From NCBI GenBank assembly GCA_963738445.1, contig CAVTWS010000015.1, positions 558,001-622,000 on the forward strand: a stretch of DNA of 64,000 nucleotides, written 5' to 3'. Below the pieces are notes generated by a model. It ran no database searches. It was not told where the DNA came from and saw only the letters and a program-made list of their open reading frames with translations. Of this stretch, positions 27,379 through 34,520 are shown piece by piece. This stretch comes from CAVTWS01 sp963738445 (lineage in GTDB: Bacteria; Actinomycetota; Acidimicrobiia; Acidimicrobiales; SHLQ01). The translations under genes were made by a program, and so were the position numbers. The stretch's first letter is position 1, and each line of letters begins with the position of its first letter.

Positions 27379-28857
27379 GTGGCCACGTTCGTCGACCTCG
27401 TCCGGGACAACGCCCGGCTGGACCCCGACGACACCGACCACCTCCAACGACTGTTGAGCTCGTGGGCGTTGCTGGCCGATCTCAGCATCGCCGACCTCCA
27501 GCTCTTCCTGGCCGACGATGCCCGACCGGGCGAGTTCGTCGTCGCCGCCCACGTGCGTCCCACCACCGGCCAGACCATCTATCGCCATGACCCGGTCAGC
27601 GACCGGTGGACGGCCGCCGAACGACCGACCGTGGCCGCCGCCTTCGAAACCGGAGAGATCGTCGAGGGGGTGCTCACCCATCCCTCGATCGGCGAACGGG
27701 CGACGGTCACCGCGGTCCCCGTGCGTCGCGCCGGCACGACCATCGCGGTCGTGCTGCGGGAATCGCGGGCATCGAGCCGCCGCTCGCAGGGCGACCTGGA
27801 GCAGGCCTATCAACGGGTGTTCGAGCAGCTGGCCGAGATGATCGCCGCCGGCACCTATCCGTATCCCGACGATCCCCGCATCCAGTACCGGACCCCGCGC
27901 GTCGGTGACGGGGTGATCGTGCTCGATGCGGCCGGGCGGGTCACCTACAACTCGCCCAACGCCGTGTCGGCGCTGCACCGCCTCGGAGTCGGCCACAACG
28001 CCGAGGGTCTCGATCTGGGCGAGATCGGGCTCGATGCCGCCGTCGTCGAGCGGGCGTTCGGTGGTCCGAGGCCGACCATCGTCGAGATCGAACGCGGCCG
28101 CGAGGTGACCGTCGTCGTCCACTGCGTGCCGCTGCTGGCCGGCGCCGACATCACCGGGGGGCTGGTGCTGCTCCGAGACGTGTCGGACCTGCGCCGCCGT
28201 GATCGGATGCTGCTGTCGAAGGACGCCACGATCCGGGAGATCCATCACCGGGTGAAGAACAACCTCCAGACCATCGCCTCGTTGTTGCGCCTGCAGGCCC
28301 GTCGCCTCCAGTCGCCTGAGGGGGTGGAGGCGTTGCAGGAGTCCGTCCGGCGCATCGTGTCGATCGCGCTGGTGCACGAGACGTTGGCCCAGGACATCGG
28401 CACGTCCGAGGACGAGGTGGCGTTCGTCGACGTCGTCCGGCCCTTGGTGCGTATGGTCGAAGAAGGCCTGGTGTCGCCCGATCGGCCGGCCCGGTTCCAG
28501 GTCGTGGGTGATGCCGGGCGTCTCCCGGCCCAGCTCGCCATGCCGTTGGCGGTCGTCATCACCGAGCTCCTGCAGAACGCGGTCGACCACGCGTTCCCCA
28601 CCGGGGAGGGCACGGTCAAGGTGACCCTCGCCCGTGGTGATGCGACGGTGCAGGTCGAGGTCGCCGATGACGGCATCGGGGTGCCTGACGGTTTCGACGC
28701 CGGCCAGGACGACGGCCTCGGCATGACGATCGTCCGCACGTTCATCTGTGGCGATCTCGCCGGCACCATCCAGACCGCGACGGGGGAAGGCCCGGCCAAC
28801 CGCCCGGGGACGGTCGTGCGATTGGTGGTGCCGCTCGAACAGGCCGGCCTCGAATAG
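27379..28857 (+). CDS. pdtaS: PdtaS-type sensor histidine kinase (HisKA_2)
   Basis: A 492-residue soluble kinase. It has an N-terminal GAF-like domain (about 1-130), a PAS-like domain (about 180-280, GVIVLDAAGRVTYNSPNA), the HisKA_2 dimerisation helix with REIHHRVKNNLQTI (phospho-acceptor His about 287) and a HATPase domain (ITELLQNAVDHAF, DDGIGVP, GLGMTIV). The family pairs with the ANTAR-type RNA-binding regulator PdtaR. No PdtaR gene is visible here. The next gene, convergent, is a WhiB1-like protein; pdtaS and whiB1 are also neighbours in M. tuberculosis (Rv3220c/Rv3219), which supports both names. Confidence 0.85.
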   Translation: MATFVDLVRDNARLDPDDTDHLQRLLSSWALLADLSIADLQLFLADDARPGEFVVAAHVRPTTGQTIYRHDPVSDRWTAAERPTVAAAFETGEIVEGVLTHPSIGERATVTAVPVRRAGTTIAVVLRESRASSRRSQGDLEQAYQRVFEQLAEMIAAGTYPYPDDPRIQYRTPRVGDGVIVLDAAGRVTYNSPNAVSALHRLGVGHNAEGLDLGEIGLDAAVVERAFGGPRPTIVEIERGREVTVVVHCVPLLAGADITGGLVLLRDVSDLRRRDRMLLSKDATIREIHHRVKNNLQTIASLLRLQARRLQSPEGVEALQESVRRIVSIALVHETLAQDIGTSEDEVAFVDVVRPLVRMVEEGLVSPDRPARFQVVGDAGRLPAQLAMPLAVVITELLQNAVDHAFPTGEGTVKVTLARGDATVQVEVADDGIGVPDGFDAGQDDGLGMTIVRTFICGDLAGTIQTATGEGPANRPGTVVRLVVPLEQAGLE

Positions 28858-28874
28858 GCCGCAGTTCGAGAAGC

Positions 28875-28898
28875 CGACGCCTCAGGGACGAGGCGTTG
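28875..28898. terminator. Hairpin between convergent pdtaS and whiB1
   Basis: CGACGCCTC (28875-28883) pairs with GAGGCGTTG (28890-28898, one G.U pair) around a 6-base loop, in the 52-bp gap between the two stop codons. Confidence 0.6.
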
Positions 28899-28909
28899 GG
28901 GTCTGGTGT

Positions 28910-29209
28910 TCAGGCGACCGGACGGCGGTCGCGAACCCACGACCGACGGATCCGCCGACGCTCCTCTTCGGAGGTGCCGCCCCACACGCCGGAGTCCTGG
29001 TTGGTCCGCAACGCGAAGCTCAGGCATTCCATCTTGGCGGCGCATTGGTCGCAGACCGCTTTGGCGGCGGCGATCTGGTCGATCGCCGGTCCTGTCGTAC
29101 CGATCGGGAAGAAAAGGTCGGGATCGGTGTCCCGGCACAGGGCGAGGCGCCGCCATGCCCACGGATCGTCATCGCTGGTCGAGACAGTATCGCCCAGAGT
29201 GAGCGCCAC
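28910..29209 (-). CDS. whiB1: WhiB1-like iron-sulfur transcription factor
   Basis: A 99-residue Wbl protein. Four cysteines at 25, 53, 56 and 62 (C-x27-C-x2-C-x5-C) form the [4Fe-4S] site. The motifs LFFPIGTTGPA, CLSFALRTNQDSGVWGG and the basic tail RRRIRRSWVRDRR match the WhiB1 group, an essential NO-responsive regulator in mycobacteria that binds the primary sigma factor. I took the ATG at 29209 as start. Its neighbour pdtaS is the same as in mycobacteria. Confidence 0.9.
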   Translation of the reverse strand: MALTLGDTVSTSDDDPWAWRRLALCRDTDPDLFFPIGTTGPAIDQIAAAKAVCDQCAAKMECLSFALRTNQDSGVWGGTSEEERRRIRRSWVRDRRPVA

Positions 29210-29229
29210 AGAACCCCCCTTGTCGAGCC

Positions 29230-29258
29230 GTACGCGTGGGTGCGTACCGTTGTAACGG
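29230..29258. promoter_or_regulatory. Two small palindromes upstream of the WhiB1 gene
   Basis: GTACGC-GTGGGT-GCGTAC (29230-29247) and CCGTT-GT-AACGG (29247-29258) lie 20-50 bp upstream of the WhiB1 start and before the divergent phosphodiesterase. Their placement suits operators for a dimeric regulator; no known consensus was matched. Confidence 0.4.
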
Positions 29259-29350
29259 GACGAGTCACCACCGGCGAGCAGGTGAGAACGCGTTCCAATC
29301 CGGTCGAAACCGTAACCCGTTCCACTTCCCGAGGCAAGGGTTCGTCACCT

Positions 29351-30046
29351 ATGAAATTCCGTCCCCGGGTCATCGCCCACCGCGGCGCTTCCCGACGCTG
29401 GCCCGAGAACACCGTGGCGGCGTTCGCCGGCGCGATCGAGATGGGCGCCGACTGGGTCGAGCTCGACGTTCGCCCGGCCCGCGACGGCTCGTTGGTCGTC
29501 TGCCACGATCCGGCGCTTCCTGACGGCCGGCTCCTCGCCCACACCGATCCGGCCGACCTGCCGGCGGACCTTCCGAGCCTGGCCGAGGCGCTGACGGCCT
29601 GTGGCGGGCTGGGCGTGAACGTCGAGATCAAGAACGATCCCGCCGAGCCCGGCTTCGACGACGGCACCGGTCCGTTCGTCGCCAACGTGATCGAGGTGAT
29701 GGAGCGCCATCTCGATCTGTCGCGGGCGTTGATCACGAGCTTCCATCGACCGACGCTCGATCGGGTCCGGTCGCTCGGCCCGCAGTGGCCGGTCGGGCTG
29801 CTCTTCTACCTGCCCGAACCCGATTCGGTCCTGGTCGAGCTGGCCGAGGGAGGGTTCCGGGCCATCAACCCCCACCACGCCCTGGTCGACGCCGACCTGG
29901 TGGCCGCAGCCCACCGTCACGGCCTCGAGGTGAACGTGTGGACGGTCGACGAGCCCGGCCGGATCGCCGAGCTGGCCCGGCTCGGGGTCGACGGGATCAT
30001 CACGAACGTGCCCGACCTCGCCGTGGTGGCGGTCGCCGGAGGCTGA
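29351..30046 (+). CDS. Glycerophosphodiester phosphodiesterase
   Basis: A 231-residue TIM-barrel enzyme of the GDPD family that hydrolyses glycerophosphodiesters to glycerol 3-phosphate and an alcohol. Motifs: IAHRGAS and PENTVAAF near the N-terminus, VELDVRPARDG with the metal-binding E/D pair, VVCHDP with the second His, and VEIKND. The C-terminal NVWTVDEPGRIAELARLGVDGIITN is typical. The ATG at 29351 puts HRG at residue 10. No signal peptide is seen, so it is probably cytosolic. The next gene, convergent, is a lipid kinase. Confidence 0.9.
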   Translation: MKFRPRVIAHRGASRRWPENTVAAFAGAIEMGADWVELDVRPARDGSLVVCHDPALPDGRLLAHTDPADLPADLPSLAEALTACGGLGVNVEIKNDPAEPGFDDGTGPFVANVIEVMERHLDLSRALITSFHRPTLDRVRSLGPQWPVGLLFYLPEPDSVLVELAEGGFRAINPHHALVDADLVAAAHRHGLEVNVWTVDEPGRIAELARLGVDGIITNVPDLAVVAVAGG

Positions 30047-30058
30047 CCACCGGTCACG

Positions 30059-30982
30059 TCAGGGGACCACGAGGTCGATGATGTCAGGCTCCCACCGGAA
30101 GCGGAGGGAGGGGACGTAACCGAGGAAGTCACCGTCGACCTGGTAGGGGAACGGTCGGTACCCGGTGACGTCGACCTCCCGGATGTCGGGGCGATAGTCG
30201 ACCTTGCGCACCTTGCGGACACCCTTCCCGCCCCGCAGCGCGGCCGCGGACACGCTGGCGATGCGATCGAGTCGCAGCGACCGGATGGTGACGACGGTGA
30301 GGGGCCGATCGAGGGTGGCGTCGGGAGCGACGTCGAAGGGGCGGTTGCCGAGGAAGGTGTACGGATTCGTGTTGAACACGATGGTGAAGTAACCGTCGGG
30401 GACCGATTCGCCGCCCGGATAGTCGACCGAGAACCCGGGCCGTCGGCGGTCGACGTGGCGGAGCCAGGTGTCGATCGCCGACCAGATGAACAGGGGGTGG
30501 CCCGCCCACCGTTTGAGCTGCCCCCGGCGCTCGACCTGCTCGACGACCGCGGCGTCGAACCCGATGCCGCAGTGAAAGAGGAAGTACCGACCGTTGGCCG
30601 AGCCCAGACCGACCCGCCGGATCGACTGGCGGGACAGGGCGTCGAGGAGGGCTCCGGTGGCCTCGACCGGGTCGTCAGGCAGGCCGAGGGTGCGGGCGAA
30701 CACGTTGGTCGACCCGCCCGGCAGCGGGGCCAGTGCCGTCGACGTGCCCACCAGTCCGTTCGCCGCTTCGTTCAACGTGCCGTCACCGCCGAGGGCGATC
30801 ACCAGATCGACGCCCGTTGCCGCCGCGCCCTGGGCCAGGCGGGTGGCGTGGCCACGACGGCTGGTTTCGGCCAGCGTGACCTCGTGGTCGGCCGACAACG
30901 CCTTGTGGATGACGACTTTGGCCCGGGCGGTGACCGAGGATGCCGCAGAGTTGACGACGAGCAGGATGCGCAGGCCGAGCAT
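30059..30982 (-). CDS. Diacylglycerol kinase family lipid kinase
   Basis: A 307-residue kinase with the DAGK catalytic motif IALGGDGTLNEAANG, then PLPGGSTNVFARTLG and the C-terminal VDGDFLG. The family phosphorylates diacylglycerol or related lipids (YegS/DgkB/LCB5-type). The ATG at 30982 begins LRILLVVNSAAS, the normal beginning of the fold; longer frames run into the etfB promoter region and were rejected. Confidence 0.85.
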   Translation of the reverse strand: MLGLRILLVVNSAASSVTARAKVVIHKALSADHEVTLAETSRRGHATRLAQGAAATGVDLVIALGGDGTLNEAANGLVGTSTALAPLPGGSTNVFARTLGLPDDPVEATGALLDALSRQSIRRVGLGSANGRYFLFHCGIGFDAAVVEQVERRGQLKRWAGHPLFIWSAIDTWLRHVDRRRPGFSVDYPGGESVPDGYFTIVFNTNPYTFLGNRPFDVAPDATLDRPLTVVTIRSLRLDRIASVSAAALRGGKGVRKVRKVDYRPDIREVDVTGYRPFPYQVDGDFLGYVPSLRFRWEPDIIDLVVP

Positions 30983-31100
30983 CGTACCAACCGTCGCTCG
31001 CTTGCGAGCGCTGATGACGGTGGTCGCGTGCGAGCGCTGTTGCGAATGGCATACCGGACCGATTTTGGAACCGGCCTTTCGTACGGCACACTTTCCCCCC

Positions 31101-31882
31101 ATGAACGTCGTCGTCTGTGTCAAGCAGATCCCCGATCCGGCCGAGCCGGGTCAGCTGGACCCCGCTACCAAGACGCTCAAGCGGGACGGGAAGCTGATCC
31201 TCGACGAGTCGGACTCCTACGGTGTCGAGATGGCCCTCCAACTCGCGACTCCTCCGGTGGGGGCGAGGTCACCCTGGTCTCGATGGCCCCGAACAACGAG
31301 GTCAGCGGTCTGCGCACCGCACTGGCCATGGGGGCCGACAAGGCGATCCTGGTGAGCGACCCGGCACTGCAGGGCACCGATGCCCTCGGCACCGCCAAGA
31401 TCCTGGCTGCGGCCATCAAGCGGGCTGACGCGGATCTCGTCCTCACGGCGACCGAGTCGAGCGATGGCTACACCGGCACCGTGCCCGAGCAGGTCGCGGA
31501 ACTGCTCGGTCTGCCTTCGATCACGTTCGCCAAGTCGGTCACGATCGACGGATCGACCGTGCAGGTGCGTCGCCAAACCGAGTCCGGCTACGACGAGGTC
31601 GAGTGCCCGCTTCCCTCTGTGGTCTCGGTGACCGCCGGTGTGGTCGAGCCCCGCTACCCATCCTTCAAGGGGATCATGGCCGCCAAGAACAAGCCGGTGG
31701 AGTCGGTCGGAGTCGCCGACCTGGGCTTGGATGCCGGGTCAGGTCGGTTGGGACGGCGCCGGCCAGGAGATCGTGGAGATTGCGGTCGCCGAAGCTCGGC
31801 AGGCGGGCGAAGATCATCGAGGACGACGGCGAGGGACACCTCGAAGGTCGTCGCTTTCCTCGAACAACTCAAGGTCATCTGA
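31101..31882 (+). CDS. etfB: Electron transfer flavoprotein beta subunit, several frameshifts
   Basis: Begins MNVVVCVKQIPDPAEPG, the standard EtfB start, and carries the ETF signature region VLTATESSDGYTGTVP, a C-terminal PRYPSFKGIMAAKNKP and the end VAFLEQLKVI. EtfB with EtfA forms the FAD/AMP-containing electron carrier from acyl-CoA dehydrogenases to the quinone pool. At least three indels break the frame (near 31250, 31745 and 31810-31840), yet every conserved block is present when frames are joined. Since etfAB is usually single-copy and conserved, I favour sequence error over a pseudogene. It is divergent from the lipid kinase. Confidence 0.8.
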
Positions 31883-31893
31883 AGGGGCTGGAC

Positions 31894-32874
31894 ATGGGAC
31901 TTGATCCGAAGTTTGGGTGTTCGGCGAAGCCATCGGGCGGCAAGGTCGCCACGATCACGCTCGAGATGCTCGCCAAGGCGAGGGAGATCGCCGATCGGGT
32001 CGAGGTCGTCTATCGCCGGCGGTGACGCCGAGCAGTTCGCCGAGGAGCTCGGCGAGCACGGTGCGTCGACCGTGCTTTGCCACCGGCGACCTCGGCGGCG
32101 GCCTCGCCGGCCCGGCCGTGGCCTCGGCGGTAGCGGCGGAGGTGGAGGCGGGCAACGGGCCCGGACCTCTTCATGTTCGGGACCACCTACGACGGCCGTG
32201 ATGTGGCCGGCCGTTGTCGGTCAAGCTCGACGCCCCGGTGATCACCAATGTCGTCGACCTGGCGTCGAGGGCGACCGGATCGTCGGCACCGAGCCGGTGT
32301 TCGGCGGCGCCATCAACGTCAAGCACGGCCTTCACCGGCGAGAAGCCCGGGCATCGTCTTGGTGCGGCCGAAGTCGTTCGCGGCCGAGTCGGTCGACGGG
32401 GACGCGGCGGCCCGTGGAGGAATTGCCCGTCCCCGATCTTGGAGCGACCGGGCACCGCTCGGGTCAAGGACCGGTTCGTCGAGGAGGCCACCGGCCCGAA
32501 GCTCGACGAAGCCGAGATCGTCGTCTCCGGTGGTCGTGGTCTCGGCGAGTCCGAGCAAGTACGAGATGATCGAGGATCTCGCCAAGTTGCTCAAGGCGGC
32601 GCCCGGTGCATCCCGAGCCATCGTCGACGCCGGCTGGGTGCCCTACTCCTACCAGGTCGGGCAGACCGGCAAAGTCGTCAAGCCCAACGTGTACATGGCA
32701 TGCGGCATCTCCGGCGCCACGCAGCACCTCGTGGGCATGAAGGGCACCAAGAACATCATCGCGATCAACAAGGACTCGGAGGCGCCGATCTTCGGTGTCG
32801 CCGATCTCGGCATCATCGGTGACGTCCACAAGGTGCTGCCCAAGCTCATCGAGGCGCTCAAAGCCCGCAGCTGA
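31894..32874 (+). CDS. etfA: Electron transfer flavoprotein alpha subunit, many frameshifts
   Basis: Joined frames give VWVFGEAIGGKVATITLEML, DAEQFAEELGEHGASTVL, DLGGGLAGPAVASAVAAEVE, SVKLDAPVITN, then an intact C-terminal FAD domain (GRGLGES, AGWVPYSYQVGQTGKVV, YMACGISGATQHLVGMKG, INKDSEAPIFGVADLGIIGD). The last half from about 32560 is a single clean frame. The first 660 bp contain at least eight one-base indels, the densest cluster in the window. The start ATG is 11 bp after the etfB stop. Either this part of the assembly is of low quality or the gene is decaying; the perfectly kept C-terminal half argues for the former. Confidence 0.75.
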
Positions 32875-32950
32875 AACGGCCCGGGTTTTCCGCCTGCTGG
32901 GGTGGGGCCGGGCTGGTTCGCCCCTGACCCCATCCGGCTAGTCTCGCCTC

Positions 32951-33208
32951 ATGGCCATGGTCATGAACCTGATCGCCTTGGCGTTGGTCGTCGCCTTCTG
33001 CTGGTTCGGCGCGCACTGGTTCGGTCCAACCCTTCATCGGGTGCTGGGCGGGTACCGCGATGAGCCGATCGAGGAGCCCACAGTCATCGATGTGCCGCGC
33101 GACGAACCGTGCGGGCACTGCGACGGTGTCGGCGCCCTGCGGGGGGTTGGTCGGCTCCATGCCTGCCCGGTCTGTGAGGGCACGGGCGTGGCCGTGTCGC
33201 GTCACTGA
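32951..33208 (+). CDS. Small membrane protein with DnaJ-like zinc-ribbon motifs
   Basis: An 85-residue protein with one N-terminal transmembrane helix (MNLIALALVVAFCWFGAHWF) and a cytosolic C-terminal region with two CxxCxGxG-type motifs, CGHCDGVGALRG and CPVCEGTGV, as in the DnaJ zinc-binding domain. No J domain is present. Function unknown; such small proteins may bind zinc or present a redox thiol pair. A start at 32957 is also possible. Confidence 0.65.
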   Translation: MAMVMNLIALALVVAFCWFGAHWFGPTLHRVLGGYRDEPIEEPTVIDVPRDEPCGHCDGVGALRGVGRLHACPVCEGTGVAVSRH

Positions 33209-33271
33209 CGGCGGCCCGAGAGCGAGTCGCGCTCCTCTCAAGCTTCAGCTGTCGCAGCCGATGGTAGGAGA

Positions 33272-34513
33272 ATGAAATCTTCGCTCCCCGCGGTGGGGTA
33301 CGAACATCTGACCGCTTCACGTGATATCGACACGGCGGCACGCCCGTTGGATGGGTCGTGCTGGGCCGCCGCTGGCTCCGCCACGGATTCGGTGGGTGAC
33401 GACATCGGGCGCGTCGCGGCCGAAGCGGCGTTGGCGTCGGCGGGCCCGGACCTCAAGCTGGTGTTGATGTTCTCCTCGTCGGAGGTGTCGCCCGACGCGT
33501 TGTCGAGGGGTATCGCCGAGGTGGTGGGTGACGTGCCCATCGTCGGCTGCTCCGGGCCGACGGTCATCGGGTCGGCCGGCCCACTCGACTCCGGGATCGC
33601 GCTCCTCGCTCTCGGCGGGTCCGGGCTCGGGTTCAGCGTGGGCGCGGAGTCGGCGCTGGAGGGCGGCCACCGCGCCGCGGCTCGGCAGTCGAGTGAGTGC
33701 ATCGAAGCCGTGGCGGGGGCTCCGTACACCGCGCTGATGGTGTTGGCGGCAGGGGCCGCGTCCGATCCCCGCGAGATCGTTCGGGGCTGTTACGAGCACA
33801 CCGGCGCCGGCATCCCCCTGGTCGGCGGCTGCGCCGCACCCGGACCGTCTGGTTCCTGGGCGATGATCGACGGCCAGGTGGTGGAGTCAGGGGTGGTGAC
33901 GGTCGGAATCGGGTCGAGCGCACCGCTCGCCCTGTCGTACGCCCACGGTTGGCGCCGCGTCGGCGAGCCGATGATCGTCACGGCCAGCGATGGTGTCGAG
34001 ATCTTGACCCTCGACGGCGTGCCCGCCGTCGACCGCTACCTCCAGGTGCTCGGCATTCCAGAACCGGCGTCGGCCGCCGAATGGCAGTGGCGTGCGGACG
34101 CGCATCCGCTCGGCTTGGATCACCGGGAGCACGAGCTGGTGCACTGCGTCGTGAACGTCGACGTCGAGCGCCGGAGCCTGCGATGGCTGCGTGAGGTGCC
34201 TTCGGGCATCCCCGTCTGGGTCATGGTGGGCGACGAGGGATCGATCATCGGTTCGGTCGAGGACGCCTGGGACCTCGCGGAACCGCAGCTCGAAGGCCGG
34301 CCGCCCCAAGCGTTGGTGGCGTTCGACTGCGTCGGCCGGGCCGCGGTGCTCGGTCGGGACGGACGTCGCCGCGAGGTCGAGCGGCTGCGCCGGCGCACGT
34401 CGGGAGCTCCGCTGGTCGGTGTGTACACCCTGGGCGAGTTCGCTCGTCGAACGGGTCTGGTGGGCTACCACAACCAGACCTTGGCCATGCTCGCCTTCGG
34501 CCGAAACGACTAG
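33272..34513 (+). CDS. FIST-domain sensory protein
   Basis: A 413-residue protein with FIST N (LVLMFSSSEVSPDALSRGIA, VGCSGPTVIGS, VGGCAAPGPSG) and FIST C (SYAHGWRRVGEPMIVTASDG, PLVGVYTLGEFARR). FIST domains are predicted small-ligand sensors, often next to cyclic-di-GMP or chemotaxis genes. A ribosome-binding site TAGGAGA precedes the ATG. The next gene, 7 bp downstream, is a GGDEF/EAL protein, so this is likely its sensory partner. Confidence 0.85.
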   Translation: MKSSLPAVGYEHLTASRDIDTAARPLDGSCWAAAGSATDSVGDDIGRVAAEAALASAGPDLKLVLMFSSSEVSPDALSRGIAEVVGDVPIVGCSGPTVIGSAGPLDSGIALLALGGSGLGFSVGAESALEGGHRAAARQSSECIEAVAGAPYTALMVLAAGAASDPREIVRGCYEHTGAGIPLVGGCAAPGPSGSWAMIDGQVVESGVVTVGIGSSAPLALSYAHGWRRVGEPMIVTASDGVEILTLDGVPAVDRYLQVLGIPEPASAAEWQWRADAHPLGLDHREHELVHCVVNVDVERRSLRWLREVPSGIPVWVMVGDEGSIIGSVEDAWDLAEPQLEGRPPQALVAFDCVGRAAVLGRDGRRREVERLRRRTSGAPLVGVYTLGEFARRTGLVGYHNQTLAMLAFGRND

Positions 34514-34520
34514 CGCGACC

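Noticed and set aside
26288..28590. Long minus-strand open frames overlapping the ArsA-like and PdtaS genes
   Set aside because: They lie antisense to well-supported genes and show no recognisable motifs.
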